Assembly: GCA_919902735.1 (NCBI GenBank)
Contig: CAKKRM010000124.1
Span: forward strand, 1-41,726
DNA length: 41,726 nt
Source: Anaerolineales bacterium
GTDB taxonomy: Bacteria; Chloroflexota; Anaerolineae; Anaerolineales; Villigracilaceae
Direction of reading: 5' to 3'
Made by a program: the position numbers and the translations under genes. The notes under the pieces are model-generated. The model saw only the letters and a list, made by a program, of their open reading frames with translations, ran no database searches and was not told the DNA's origin. Shown piece by piece: positions 8,627 through 17,338 of the stretch. Each line of letters opens with the position of its first letter. Positions within the stretch are counted from its first letter, which is position 1.

Positions 8627-9394
8627 CTACGCTCCCACGGTTTGACCGCCGTCAACGAAGAGCGCCTGTCCGGTGATAAACGAAGCCTGGTCGCTGGCAA
8701 GGAAGGCATGAACCGCCGCAATCTCGGATGGCTCGGCAAATCGTTTCAGCGGAATTTTCTCCAGCAAGTTCGCCATGACGTTTTCAGGGATTGCGGCTGT
8801 CATGCGCGTTTTCGTGCCGCCCGGCGCAATGCAATTGACCGCGATATTGAAGCGCGCCCACTCCAGCGCGAGCGTTTGCGTCAAGCCGACCACGCCCGCT
8901 TTCGACGCGGCGTAATTCGATTGTCCGAAGTGTCCTATCGCGGCAACCGAAGCGGTGTTGACGATGCGCCCGTATTTTTGTTTGATCATTTCAACGGATG
9001 CAATCTGCGAGCAGAGCCATGTGCCTTTCAAGTTGACGTTCAATACCGCGTCCCACTGTTCATCCGACATCAACTTGACTTCGCCATCCTTGACGCGTGT
9101 GGTCAGCGCATCACGCGTGATGCCCGCGTTGTTGATCAGCACATCGAGCCTGCCGTGTTCTTTGATGATGGCGTTTACGACGCGCTGCACGTCTTCGCGC
9201 ACGGAGATATTCGCTTTCACGGTCCTTACCTGACCTCCAGCCTGCTCTGCCTCTTTGCGCGTTTCCTCCAACCCGGCTTCATCCAGATCTACGGTCACGA
9301 CCTTCGCGCCTTCTTCAAGAAAGCGCAGCACGATCGCCCGCCCGATTCCATTCCCTCCGCCCGTGATCAATGCGACTTTATCTTTGAGTAACAT
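8627..9394 (-). CDS. Short-chain dehydrogenase/reductase, likely 3-hydroxyacyl-CoA dehydrogenase
   Basis: A 255-residue classical SDR. It has TGGGNGIGRA (NAD(P)-binding), D37 after a beta strand, which favours NAD, NNAGITRD, the catalytic Ser in NTASVAA, and YAASK with the catalytic Tyr and Lys. The start follows GGAGGGC. It resembles FabG-like enzymes, several of which act as 3-hydroxyacyl-CoA dehydrogenases in anaerobic aromatic routes. Direct coupling to the thiolase supports the oxidative, beta-oxidation role. Confidence 0.87.
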   Translation of the reverse strand: MLLKDKVALITGGGNGIGRAIVLRFLEEGAKVVTVDLDEAGLEETRKEAEQAGGQVRTVKANISVREDVQRVVNAIIKEHGRLDVLINNAGITRDALTTRVKDGEVKLMSDEQWDAVLNVNLKGTWLCSQIASVEMIKQKYGRIVNTASVAAIGHFGQSNYAASKAGVVGLTQTLALEWARFNIAVNCIAPGGTKTRMTAAIPENVMANLLEKIPLKRFAEPSEIAAVHAFLASDQASFITGQALFVDGGQTVGA

Positions 9395-9417
9395 ACTGCC
9401 CTCCAGTTATTTCGTAT

Positions 9418-9525
9418 GTCATTGCGAGGAGCGTTCTTCCCTGCACCGAACGCAGGACGGTGTGCGACGAAGCAATCTCCTGTTAAGTGGGGGATTGCTT
9501 CGCCCCTATCGGGGCTCGCAATGAC
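9418..9525. repeat. GTCATTGCGAG palindromic repeat, copy A
   Basis: One of six copies in the window. It starts GTCATTGCGAGGAGC, contains GAAGCAATCTCC and GGGGATTGCTTCG facing each other, and ends CTCGCAATGAC. It lies between the SDR and MaoC genes. Confidence 0.8.
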
Positions 9526-9533
9526 GGATCGAT

Positions 9534-9983
9534 TTACGATTTTGTTTTCATCAGGAGAGTCCACTCTCCTTCAACGACGACTTCATCTCGTTGATTACGA
9601 ACGCGCACGGCAAACTTGACCACGCCGCGGTCTGGCTTTGACGTGGGTTTCTTTTCGGCCACTTCCATTTCAAGGTGGATTGTGTCGCCAAATTTCACCG
9701 CGCCTTTGTAGCGCGTCACCTGTTCCATCAATGCAATGGTCGTGCCTTCAAAGATGCCCATCCAATTTGCCATGCCTGTCGCCATCGCAAGGATCAACAC
9801 GCCGTGTGCGATGCGTTCGCCAATAGGAGTTGACTTTCCAAACTCGGCGTCTGTGTGTAGTGGATTGAAATCGCCAGAGAGACCTGCGAAGTTCACCACA
9901 TCCGCTTCGGTGACGGTGCGCGCCTGCGAGGGGTAAATGTTTCCAATTTCAAATTCATCGTAAGTGAGTCCGCGTGATGCCAT
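9534..9983 (-). CDS. MaoC-like hydratase
   Basis: A 149-residue hotdog-fold (R)-specific enoyl-CoA hydratase. DFNPLHTDAEFG carries the catalytic Asp and His, and IAHGVL follows as in PhaJ/MaoC proteins. It lies between the SDR gene and dch with repeats on both sides, on the same strand. In this setting it could hydrate 2-aminocinnamoyl-CoA or an intermediate of ring beta-oxidation. Pairing with the SDR gene fits an R-stereospecific hydration/oxidation module. Confidence 0.85.
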   Translation of the reverse strand: MASRGLTYDEFEIGNIYPSQARTVTEADVVNFAGLSGDFNPLHTDAEFGKSTPIGERIAHGVLILAMATGMANWMGIFEGTTIALMEQVTRYKGAVKFGDTIHLEMEVAEKKPTSKPDRGVVKFAVRVRNQRDEVVVEGEWTLLMKTKS

Positions 9984-10005
9984 AGGGTTTCCTTTGAGTA
10001 ATATC

Positions 10006-10103
10006 CGCCATTACGAGGACGGTGGTCTTCCACCCGAAGCAATCTCCTCACATAACAGGGGATTGCTTCGTCGCGAAGAACAAGAGCGCTCCTCGCAATG
10101 ACG
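10006..10103. repeat. GTCATTGCGAG palindromic repeat, copy B
   Basis: It starts CGCCATTACGAGGAC, has the central GAAGCAATCTCC/GGGGATTGCTTCG pair, and ends CTCGCAATGACG. It separates the dch and MaoC genes. Confidence 0.75.
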
Positions 10104-10107
10104 TTAA

Positions 10108-10872
10108 CTATTTATGCTTCCAAACAGCGGCGCGTTTTTCCATGAAAGCCGCGAGTCCTTCGTGGGCGTCTTCGGATTTCATCAATTCGTCCAAGTAAAG
10201 TCTTTCCAACTCGGATGCTGAAGAATCCCAATTATCGAAACCTGATTGCAAAGCGCGTTTGGTCATTGTGAGCGCGATGCGGCTCAAACCTGACAACTGT
10301 GCGGTCTTTTCTTGAATCCATTGCTCCAATCCGTCAGTGGGAAGGACGGCATTGACGAGTCCGATCTTCAACGCTTCATCGGCGGTGAGCGTGCGACCCG
10401 TGAGGAGCATATCTGCGGCGGCGCGATAGCCAACCATGAGCGGTAGTCTCATCGCGGCGATGGGAGCGAATGCGGCGAGTTGAATCTCGGGCTGCCCGAT
10501 TTTTGCGTTTTCAGACATGACCGCAAGATCGCAACACAGAACCAGCTCGCATCCGCCACCCAATGCGTGACCGTGAACGACAGCCAGAGTGGGGCAGGGG
10601 AAATTCGCGAGCAATCGGCAGGCGCGGTCAAAGAGCGGGATCATTTCGCCGACTTTATCGGGAGTGTGATCGGCAACATCCACGCCAGCGGAGAACATTT
10701 TCCCTGCGGCGCGCAGGATGAGAACGCGGATGCTTTCGTCGCGGGATAAATCCGTCAGCGTTGACTCGAGCTGACTCAAGGCGGCGATATTAAGCACATT
10801 AAGCGGAGCCCTGTTCAAGGTCAGGGTGGATGCGCCGTTCTTCGTCTCAACACTGATGTATGAGTCGGTCAT
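10108..10872 (-). CDS. dch: Enoyl-CoA hydratase/isomerase, likely cyclohexa-1,5-diene-1-carbonyl-CoA hydratase
   Basis: A 254-residue crotonase. The oxyanion-hole segments are FSAGVDVADHTPD and HGHALGGGCE, and IGQPEIQLAAFAPIAAMRLP follows. SAG-V-(A/G)-H-P, GQPEI and FAP-A together resemble Dch/BamR proteins, which add water to the dienoyl-CoA product of benzoyl-CoA reductase. It overlaps the oah stop by ATGA. Together with oah and had it completes the three-enzyme modified beta-oxidation of the dearomatised ring. A general enoyl-CoA hydratase role is possible, but the context makes Dch the best call. Confidence 0.85.
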   Translation of the reverse strand: MTDSYISVETKNGASTLTLNRAPLNVLNIAALSQLESTLTDLSRDESIRVLILRAAGKMFSAGVDVADHTPDKVGEMIPLFDRACRLLANFPCPTLAVVHGHALGGGCELVLCCDLAVMSENAKIGQPEIQLAAFAPIAAMRLPLMVGYRAAADMLLTGRTLTADEALKIGLVNAVLPTDGLEQWIQEKTAQLSGLSRIALTMTKRALQSGFDNWDSSASELERLYLDELMKSEDAHEGLAAFMEKRAAVWKHK

Positions 10873-11927
10873 TTCCCTCCGGGATGGTTCCCAATCAATT
10901 CAGCGCCACATGCGCCGCAGTGAGTGAAGTCTTCGGGCAGGGCTTTCGCGCCGCAGGAGGAGCAAGTCTTTTCGTACGCGCCCCAGATGAACTCACTGCT
11001 CCTGCCTTGCGCGGCGCGTTCGCGCAACATGCGATAGCGCGCGGGTCGTTTTTCGACGAAGGCGGTCATGCCTTCGAGCGGTTCCCAGGATGTGTAATGG
11101 GTGGACAGCCAGTCGCGCGCGGCGCCGATGGTTTGATGCCAGCTGAAATTTTTCCAGAAGTTGGTCTGTTCTTTTGTGAAGCGCGTACATTCCGCAAATT
11201 TATCCACGAGTTCCTGCGCGAGGGCTTCCACCATTTCATCGAGTCTGGAAAGGTCAATGCTGTAACCGTCCGCGCCTTTTTGCGCTTTTGAAATTTGTTC
11301 GGGCGTGGCGTGAGTGATGAACTCGCCATCCTTTTTGACCGATGGCGCAACTTCATTAACGAGTCCCCATTCCAATGCTTGATAGGCGGGGATGCGGCGA
11401 TTCGTCATCAACATATAGCGGGCGCGGCGATCTCCGACTGTGATCGGCAGCCATTGAGTCCCGCCGCCCGCCGCGACACTGCCGACGCCCGTGCCGACCT
11501 GCCCCACCCAGGCATGTTCCGCAATGATGGCGAGATCACATGCGAGATTCGATTCATTCCCACCGCCGACTGCCATTCCATTTAATCTTGCAATGACGGG
11601 CTTGCCTGTGTTGACGATGCTTTCGATATACGCGCCGAAGAGACGCATATATTTCCAGTAGTCATGCGGCGTGCGCGTGTAGCGTTCCTGATATTCCTTG
11701 ACATCCCCGCCCGTGCAAAAGGCTTTGTCGCCCGCGCCCGTGTAAACAATGACTGCCACTTCATCGTCGAACGCGGCTTGACGAAAAGCCTGCGCCAGTT
11801 CCTCCAGCGCGTTGGTGCTGTACGAGTTGTACACTTGCGGGCGATTGATGGTGATGCGCGCCACCCAATTCGCCTTTTCGTAGATGATCTCTTTGAAGTC
11901 TGTTTTTTGTTGTTTCAATATATCCAT
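10869..11927 (-). CDS. oah: 6-oxocyclohex-1-ene-1-carbonyl-CoA hydratase/hydrolase (Oah/BamA type) with C-terminal zinc ribbon
   Basis: A 352-residue crotonase-fold enzyme with the Oah/BamA signature. It has FCTGGDVKEYQERYTRTPHDYW, GMAVGGGNESNLACD and the GTGVGSVAAGGGTQWLP loop, plus the typical long C-terminal part with FWKNFSW. Oah hydrolytically opens the oxidised alicyclic ring to a C7 dicarboxylic acyl-CoA. The start ATG at 11927 follows GGAGAA with 7-base spacing. The last 31 residues carry a CxxC-x11-CxxC zinc ribbon (C322, C325, C337, C340), an appendage I do not associate with the characterised enzymes. The gene is coupled to dch by a four-base overlap. Confidence 0.9.
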   Translation of the reverse strand: MDILKQQKTDFKEIIYEKANWVARITINRPQVYNSYSTNALEELAQAFRQAAFDDEVAVIVYTGAGDKAFCTGGDVKEYQERYTRTPHDYWKYMRLFGAYIESIVNTGKPVIARLNGMAVGGGNESNLACDLAIIAEHAWVGQVGTGVGSVAAGGGTQWLPITVGDRRARYMLMTNRRIPAYQALEWGLVNEVAPSVKKDGEFITHATPEQISKAQKGADGYSIDLSRLDEMVEALAQELVDKFAECTRFTKEQTNFWKNFSWHQTIGAARDWLSTHYTSWEPLEGMTAFVEKRPARYRMLRERAAQGRSSEFIWGAYEKTCSSCGAKALPEDFTHCGACGAELIGNHPGGK

Positions 11928-12017
11928 TTGTTGTTCTCCATTTTTTATGTTCGTCCTCCCGAAAGTGCGCCGGGACAAAAGGATAATTTTGTTTTCTGCA
12001 ATACACCAGCGCTTCAA

Positions 12018-12096
12018 CCCTTCGGCACGGTGAGCGAAAGTCGAACCGTCAGGACAACGCTTCGTTTGGACGATCCTTCGACTTTGCTCAGGATGT
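12018..12096. repeat. GAGCGAAAGTCGA-type inverted repeat
   Basis: GCGAAAGTCGAA and TTCGACTTTGCTCAGGAT face each other across about 32 bases. It lies in the 180-base gap between paaX and oah. The rest of that gap holds a short A/T-rich stretch but no clear promoter. The element resembles the other CTGAGC/GCTCAG repeats near 38676 and 41586. Confidence 0.5.
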
Positions 12097-12107
12097 CTTC
12101 ACTCCGA

Positions 12108-12953
12108 TCAGCGAGGATATTCAACGCCAAACACTTCATCCACGAATTGGTTGGCGGGTTTTTCCAGAATTTGATGATAGTCATCGAACAACTGCCGTGA
12201 CTTGAATCCGATCCAGTCAGGGGGCAGCAGGACGGCAGGCAGGTTGGGGTCTATGCGCGGGAAAGTCTGGAAGTGGTGAATCAACCAAAAGCGGCGTACA
12301 AAACACTCATCCAGTGATGGCGCATGTTCTCCGTTATTTTTGCAGGCAAGATATTCCTTTTCAAATTTTGTGAGAAATGTTTTATATTGGGTTGTCAGGT
12401 TGGGTAAATCCCAGCAGCGTTGAACGAGTTCCTGATCTTCCGATGGACCTGAGTGAATCCCTGAAAATATTTCGATATGATCCTGAATGCCGAGTTCGTT
12501 GCCGAGCGCGGTGATCTCTGTTTTGCGGTTGTGTGGCGAGATCCACGTGTTCGGCGCAAGTTGACCAAACCCGAGCCAGGGCAGGCGCACGCGGAAAGCA
12601 TGTCGCAAACTGCGCTTTTTCTCTGGCAACGAAAAGACCACGATATGCCACATCCCATCCCATTCTTTGAGCGGCGGTTCGAAGATGCGCTTTTCCCCTT
12701 GAATGAGCAGTGACCAGCCGCGCGGAGTCAGCGAATACTGACTGCGTCGTCCCTCTTTGCGCGTTGCCAGCCAGCCTTTACGCGCCATGCGCGAGAGTGT
12801 GATGCGCGCAGCGTGCTCGCCGACATCTAAATGATTCAAAAGAGAGAGCAGGCTGGAGGTCCAGACTGAGCCGCCGCGCGCCAGGATGAATTCGCCGAAT
12901 AGCGTGAAGATCAAAAACTGCGTGCGGACGGTGGGTCTTTCTGTGGTTACCAT
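12108..12953 (-). CDS. paaX: PaaX-family transcriptional repressor
   Basis: A 281-residue regulator. Its N-terminal winged helix contains the ARITLSRMARKGWLATRKEGRRSQYSLT recognition region. The middle domain has WDGMWHIVVFSLPE and the LRHAFRVRLPWLGFGQLAPNTWISP segment, and a PaaX C-terminal domain follows. Known PaaX proteins bind phenylacetyl-CoA and leave their operator. It sits inside the benzoyl-CoA block, between the reductase and oah, and is the only transcription factor found in the window. It is therefore the natural candidate to read the inverted-repeat operators at 17339 and 35771, with an aryl-CoA (benzoyl-CoA, aminobenzoyl-CoA or indoleacetyl-CoA) as signal. That link is inference. 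Confidence 0.88.
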   Translation of the reverse strand: MVTTERPTVRTQFLIFTLFGEFILARGGSVWTSSLLSLLNHLDVGEHAARITLSRMARKGWLATRKEGRRSQYSLTPRGWSLLIQGEKRIFEPPLKEWDGMWHIVVFSLPEKKRSLRHAFRVRLPWLGFGQLAPNTWISPHNRKTEITALGNELGIQDHIEIFSGIHSGPSEDQELVQRCWDLPNLTTQYKTFLTKFEKEYLACKNNGEHAPSLDECFVRRFWLIHHFQTFPRIDPNLPAVLLPPDWIGFKSRQLFDDYHQILEKPANQFVDEVFGVEYPR

Positions 12954-12989
12954 TGTGAATTTGGGCGTTTCAAATGAGTTACAAGAAAC

Positions 12990-13047
12990 TGTGCTGCGTG
13001 TTGCGTGTTTCGTTTTGAAGGTTTACGCAACACGAAACACGCTACAT
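12990..13047. repeat. CGTGTTGCGTGTTTCG repeat
   Basis: An imperfect inverted repeat of TGCGTGTTGCGTGTTTCG and ACGCAACACGAAACACGC lies in the gap between bzdQ and paaX. A related GTTACGTGTTGCGTGTTACGTG stretch lies at 4947-4969, before the amidohydrolase gene end. No gene is seen in it. Confidence 0.5.
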
Positions 13048-13058
13048 GCTGTATGGCT

Positions 13059-13874
13059 TCAACCAACTGAAACGCCTTCTTTATTTATTTTTTCCATGCG
13101 GCGGAATCCGAGAATTGCCGCGCCCAATGCGGTGACGAATTGAACCATGTCGCCTTCCGCCACATTGACTTCGGTCTTGAGTTGTTCGCATGCGACGCGC
13201 CCCATGGATTCGTAACGCAGGATACCGCCGATCAATGTGAATTCTGGAGTCAAGCCAACGCGCTTGATCAACTGGGTGGAGCGGGCAACCAGCGAAACGA
13301 TGGCTCCGTACATAATGTCCGATGGGGAGGATCCCTGTGAAAGGTGGTTGATCACTTCAGACTCGGCGAACACCGCGCACACGCCTGAGATTGGCACGAC
13401 CTGTTTGGAGACAGCCGCCAGCGTTCCGATCTCTTCGGTTTTGTAGCCCATGTAACGCGCGGTCTTTTCAAGGAAAGCGCCTGTGCCTGCGGCGCATTTG
13501 TCATTCAAACGAAACGACTTGACTTTGCCGCCTTCAACGAGTTGAATGGCTTTCATCGTCTGTCCGCCGACATCCAGGATGGTGCGAGTTTTTGGGAAGA
13601 GGAAAGTCGCGCCGCGCGCGCTGGCGTTGATGTCTGTGACGTTGACATCGCGGAACGTGACGAGATGCCGCCCGAAGCCAGTTGTCACTAAATAGGAACA
13701 GTCAGCCTCTTGAAGTCCTGCGAGATCGAGCGCGCTGTGATACGCCTTGTGTGCGGCTTCCTCGAGTCGAAAACCTGTGCTGAGCATGGCGCGGCTGACG
13801 ATCTCTTTTCCGTCGCGCAAAATTACAGCTTTTGTGTAGGTGGAGCCGACGTCAATGCCTGTAACGTAAGTCAT
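13059..13874 (-). CDS. bzdQ: Benzoyl-CoA reductase, ATPase subunit (BzdQ/BcrD type)
   Basis: A 271-residue member of the BadF/BcrA/HgdC ATPase family. DVGSTYTK (8-15) and DVGGQTMK (101-108) are the actin-like ATP-binding motifs. C127 in NDKCAAGTG and C166 in [12 protein letters not shown] are the two cysteines with which each subunit holds half of a bridging [4Fe-4S] cluster. The second motif reads GGQTMK rather than the usual GGQDxK seen in its partner, so the two ATPase subunits are not equivalent. Both are short (271 residues), as in Bzd-type reductases; in the Thauera type one ATPase is much longer. It starts in an ATGA overlap with the partner subunit gene. Confidence 0.9.
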   Translation of the reverse strand: MTYVTGIDVGSTYTKAVILRDGKEIVSRAMLSTGFRLEEAAHKAYHSALDLAGLQEADCSYLVTTGFGRHLVTFRDVNVTDINASARGATFLFPKTRTILDVGGQTMKAIQLVEGGKVKSFRLNDKCAAGTGAFLEKTARYMGYKTEEIGTLAAVSKQVVPISGVCAVFAESEVINHLSQGSSPSDIMYGAIVSLVARSTQLIKRVGLTPEFTLIGGILRYESMGRVACEQLKTEVNVAEGDMVQFVTALGAAILGFRRMEKINKEGVSVG

Positions 13875-14686
13875 GCTGTCTCCTTTGCGCTTGAGGGAGC
13901 GCGGCTGGCGATGATGTGGTCGAGCGCGAACAATGCGGCTCCGAGTGCGCCGATGTAATGCGAATCGTCGCTGATATTTAATTTGAGGCCGATGGCCTGT
14001 TCAAGCGCCTTGATCACCCCCGCGTTTTTGGTGACGCCGCCTGTGAAAGTTAATTCATCTTCGATACCAACGCGGCGCAGCAAGCCAACAGAACGCGATG
14101 CGATGGATAGATGTACGCCCCAAAGAATATCTTCGATCTTTTTGCCTTTGCCCAGCCACGACAACACTTCGGACTCCGCGAAGACCGTGCAGGTGGTGCT
14201 GATCTTGACGGGGCGCTCCGACTGCATTGCGACATGACCAAGTTCGTTGAGCGGAATATCCAACGCGGCGGCGGCGGCTCCGAGGAAACGTCCCGTTCCT
14301 GCGGCGCATTTGTCGTTCATGCAGAAGTCCAGCACTTCGCCGGTTGGACTGACGCGAATCGCTTTTGTGTCCTGCCCGCCCATATCCAGCACGGTTTTTG
14401 TGTTGGGGAACATGTGCGAGGCGCCGCGCGCATGACAGGAAATTTCAGTCACCTGCGTATTACCAAACGTGACGCGGTACCTGCCATAGCCTGTGCCGAT
14501 CACATATTCGACTTCCTCTTCTTCGACGTTGCTGTTCCTGAGCGCTTCGTTGTACGCGTTCTCAGCCGCAAGGACAACGTTCGCGCCTGTATCGATCAGA
14601 GAACGCCCGACGATTTCCTTGTCTTCGTTGATGATGATCGCTTTTGTTTGTGTCGAACCTACATCTACACCTGCGGCGTATGCCAT
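13871..14686 (-). CDS. bzdP: Benzoyl-CoA reductase, ATPase subunit (BzdP/BcrA type)
   Basis: A 271-residue ATPase and electron-activation subunit. It has DVGSTQTK (8-15), DMGGQDTK (101-108), C127 in NDKCAAGTG and C166 in [12 protein letters not shown]. With BzdQ it forms a heterodimer bridged by one [4Fe-4S] cluster. ATP hydrolysis there lowers the potential of electrons passed from ferredoxin to the ring-reducing BzdNO module. The start is taken as ATG at 14686, seven bases after GGAGG; a TTG four codons upstream would place the Shine-Dalgarno sequence inside the gene. A perfect palindrome (copy C) separates it from bzdO. Confidence 0.9.
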   Translation of the reverse strand: MAYAAGVDVGSTQTKAIIINEDKEIVGRSLIDTGANVVLAAENAYNEALRNSNVEEEEVEYVIGTGYGRYRVTFGNTQVTEISCHARGASHMFPNTKTVLDMGGQDTKAIRVSPTGEVLDFCMNDKCAAGTGRFLGAAAAALDIPLNELGHVAMQSERPVKISTTCTVFAESEVLSWLGKGKKIEDILWGVHLSIASRSVGLLRRVGIEDELTFTGGVTKNAGVIKALEQAIGLKLNISDDSHYIGALGAALFALDHIIASRAPSSAKETA

Positions 14687-14706
14687 GGGGACCTCCAAAG
14701 TTAGTC

Positions 14707-14772
14707 GTCATTGCGACCTTCGGGAAGCAATCTCATCGTAATAGGGGATTGCTTCCCGAAGGTCGCAATGAC
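14707..14772. repeat. GTCATTGCGAG palindromic repeat, copy C (perfect 26-bp arms)
   Basis: Left arm 14707-14732 and right arm 14747-14772 are exact reverse complements over 26 bases, with a 14-base loop. It lies between bzdO and bzdP inside the reductase operon. Transcribed, it would form a very stable hairpin, without a U-tract, and could change the ratio of the two halves of the enzyme. Confidence 0.9.
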
Positions 14773-14781
14773 GGTATTTAT

Positions 14782-16077
14782 TTATGCGGTCTTCGCTGCC
14801 GTTAGACGGCGCGACGCCAACCCTTCAAAGAATGCGTCTGCGCGGTTTTTCATTTGCGCTTCAGAGACGACGCGTTTGTCCATCATATCTGATTCAATGA
14901 AAAGACTCGGCGTGTCTGTTGCCGCCATCATTGCGCGGCGTCCGTCCGCCAAGCCTGTCGAGACCGTGCGGCATGATTTGATCGGGTGGTAGACGACGCC
15001 ATCCAGTTCATAATCCTTTACCATGTTAATGATCATGCGATCATGGTGGAACATGCTGTCCATTGCGTCGCGGATGCTGATCAACGCGCCTTCCGCCAAA
15101 CTTTCGATGGGGCGGTTCACATCGTATTCAAATCCCATATTGGCCCCGCCCGATGCGAAATGCAGATATGTGGAGTGGACGAACGCGCCGCCCCATTCAG
15201 TGAACATCTCGCTGAAACGGCGGAAGATGGGATAGCATGGCACGCCGACGAATGCCAGCCGATATTTTTCCTCGGTCTGTGTGCCGATACCGTTCGCGGC
15301 TTTGTATTCCATTTCTTCCACAAGGTTCTTGAAAAACTGGCTTCCCTCTTTTGTGCCGCGAAAATTATTCGAGACCCCAAGGTACGCCGTGCCATCGGTC
15401 AACGCATTGAATAACGACGGTTTACTTTTGTTGAGTTCAAGCACACGCTTCCAGCCGGTATTCATGTCATTGGCATACGACAGCGTTTCGCGCAGGCGGT
15501 CAATGTCGAATTTCTTTCCCGTTGTGTTTTCGCATAAGGTAATCAATTCCCTGATCTGCGCTTCGACATATTTGCAATCACGCGCAAAGTCGGAACTGCC
15601 TGGTTGGAATTGTCCGCCTGCCTGACGCGTGGCTGGAACATCCAGAACGAACAGGGGTATGCCATACATGCGTTCCCAAATCTCAGCCCATTTGACGTAG
15701 GTATTGCAGGCGTTGGTCAATACGGTCAATGCGGGTTTTGGGATTTTCCCCATGGGATGTTCCCTTTCGCGCAAGTGAACGCCGAGGTCTGCTTTGACGT
15801 ATCCGCAAATATCGGGCGAGTATCCGTAGTCTTCTGCGACGGTCAGATATTCGTCCGCGACGCGCCGCACCGCGGTTTGCAGGGCAGTGATCTCAGGAAA
15901 GACAAGCGGAAAATCAAATGTCTTCAATAATTCCGCCATGCTGCCCATCACAAACACATACGCAGCGCCCTGATTATTTTTCGCCGCTTCGGTCAATTCC
16001 GCAAACCAATCACGGAACAGGTTAGCCCCTTCTACATTACCGCGTCCAACGATATCGACTTTTTTAGTTTCTGTCAT
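14782..16077 (-). CDS. bzdO: Benzoyl-CoA reductase, ring-reducing subunit (BzdO/BcrB type)
   Basis: A 431-residue member of the 2-hydroxyacyl-CoA dehydratase subunit D/BcrB family. Candidate cluster ligands are C124 in LTNACNT, C281 in VGVPCYPIFRR and C369 in IKSCRTVSTG; C91 in PDICGYVK is also conserved-looking. With BzdN it holds the [4Fe-4S] clusters and the active site, where the CoA-bound ring takes up two electrons to give cyclohexa-1,5-diene-1-carbonyl-CoA. The start ATG at 16077 follows AAAGGTGA; an in-frame ATG 24 bases earlier lacks a ribosome site. Two distinct ATPase subunits plus oah, dch and had nearby argue against a 2-hydroxyacyl-CoA dehydratase. Confidence 0.9.
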   Translation of the reverse strand: MTETKKVDIVGRGNVEGANLFRDWFAELTEAAKNNQGAAYVFVMGSMAELLKTFDFPLVFPEITALQTAVRRVADEYLTVAEDYGYSPDICGYVKADLGVHLREREHPMGKIPKPALTVLTNACNTYVKWAEIWERMYGIPLFVLDVPATRQAGGQFQPGSSDFARDCKYVEAQIRELITLCENTTGKKFDIDRLRETLSYANDMNTGWKRVLELNKSKPSLFNALTDGTAYLGVSNNFRGTKEGSQFFKNLVEEMEYKAANGIGTQTEEKYRLAFVGVPCYPIFRRFSEMFTEWGGAFVHSTYLHFASGGANMGFEYDVNRPIESLAEGALISIRDAMDSMFHHDRMIINMVKDYELDGVVYHPIKSCRTVSTGLADGRRAMMAATDTPSLFIESDMMDKRVVSEAQMKNRADAFFEGLASRRLTAAKTA

Positions 16078-16133
16078 AGTGTCACCTTTAACTATTGCCA
16101 TTGTGATGAGATCGGTTCGTTCCTCGAACTATG

Positions 16134-17300
16134 TCAACCAAATAAAATATTTTCCGTAAACGTCTCCAGTTGAATTTCCATTTGATCGAAACTGGTCATG
16201 CTTTCTTCAAATTCGCTGACGAAGTAGGGGATTCCTTTTTCGTCCAATGCCTTTGTATAAGCGACTTGATCTTCAAGACCAGGCTCGCACATCTTCGCCG
16301 CAGTGATGATCGCCGCACTCGCCCCCGCATTGGAGATCCTCTCCAAAAGCATTTTTTCCTTTGGCTTACGCGCGTCGTGCTGTACAGGGCTGTAACTTGA
16401 TTTTTCAAGATATGCTTCTGCAAGATTGAACAACGGATCGCCTTCAAGCGAGACATCTTCAAGTATCCATCTCAAGCCGATTAATAGATCGTCGTCCACC
16501 ACATAACAGGATTGCGAGATCGTGCGGATTAGATCCAGCGGAGGCTGTTCGCAGAAACCACCCTCAAAGACTACCCGTATCTTGTCCTGACGTTTGGTTG
16601 GGCGCGTCTCAATAAGCAGGATCGCGGCTTTGAGCAGTTCGTTATGCTCCTCGCGCAGGATCAATCCGCCGACATTCGTAAGCAAATAGGCTTCATACGC
16701 CGAGATCAACCAGGGTTGCTTGCGTTTGATTTCATATAACTGGCGCAACAGACTTCTATTTTCATTATAGACAGATAAGGAATTATTCAGCGCTTCTACC
16801 GTGACCTTGTTCCCCGTGATCGCTTCGATCTCCGCCTGTACACGCGCATATTCTTCGCTCAGGTAAGTTGCAGACGCGGTGGAATTTGCGTTTTGTGGCA
16901 GATACAGAATCTGGCATGGATAATCAAAGTTGCGTCCCCATATAGCCGCGAGGTTACGAGCCGCGTCGCAGATGGGGTGGGTAACGAACATATCCAATTC
17001 GACTTTCTTGCTCAATACAAGTTCAAGCGAGGTTTTGAGGATCGAACACAGATAGGAGCCGAAATGGGAATCCGCGTGCGTTGGTTCGATGGCTGCGCCG
17101 CGTATTTTCAGCGGCAACATCCCCGCCGCGTGAGCGATCTCTTCTGGAAAGTAAACCTGAAAATGACCGAGAACTTTTCCCCCCGCTTCGCGCCAGCGTT
17201 TGACCGTCGAAAAATCGGTATCTTCCACAACTTCCCGGCATTCCGCGATAATCCATTCTAAAGACTGCCCCTGCCAATTTCTGAATAGTTGTAAAGCCAT
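16134..17300 (-). CDS. bzdN: Benzoyl-CoA reductase subunit (BzdN/BcrC type)
   Basis: A 388-residue member of the same HgdB/BcrC family and the first gene of the reductase operon. Candidate cluster ligands are C111 in [12 protein letters not shown]250 in [11 protein letters not shown] and C338 in [11 protein letters not shown]. The length matches BzdN-type subunits. GGAGGTTCTAC precedes the ATG at 17300. Immediately upstream lies a strong promoter with an inverted-repeat operator. A decayed paralogue of the first 120 or so codons, with its own copy of that control region, lies at 35375-35733 upstream of trpB2. Confidence 0.9.
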   Translation of the reverse strand: MALQLFRNWQGQSLEWIIAECREVVEDTDFSTVKRWREAGGKVLGHFQVYFPEEIAHAAGMLPLKIRGAAIEPTHADSHFGSYLCSILKTSLELVLSKKVELDMFVTHPICDAARNLAAIWGRNFDYPCQILYLPQNANSTASATYLSEEYARVQAEIEAITGNKVTVEALNNSLSVYNENRSLLRQLYEIKRKQPWLISAYEAYLLTNVGGLILREEHNELLKAAILLIETRPTKRQDKIRVVFEGGFCEQPPLDLIRTISQSCYVVDDDLLIGLRWILEDVSLEGDPLFNLAEAYLEKSSYSPVQHDARKPKEKMLLERISNAGASAAIITAAKMCEPGLEDQVAYTKALDEKGIPYFVSEFEESMTSFDQMEIQLETFTENILFG

Positions 17301-17338
17301 GTAGAACCTCCAATTTTAAGGAAATTCAGTGCCTCAAA

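Noticed and set aside
9418-9525. Repeats as a CRISPR array.
   Set aside because: The copies are single, kilobases apart and palindromic, with no regular spacers and no cas genes.
13059-17300. 2-Hydroxyacyl-CoA dehydratase (HgdABC/FldIBC type) instead of benzoyl-CoA reductase.
   Set aside because: Those systems have one homodimeric activator. Here two different ATPase subunits are present, and oah, dch and had lie in the same block.
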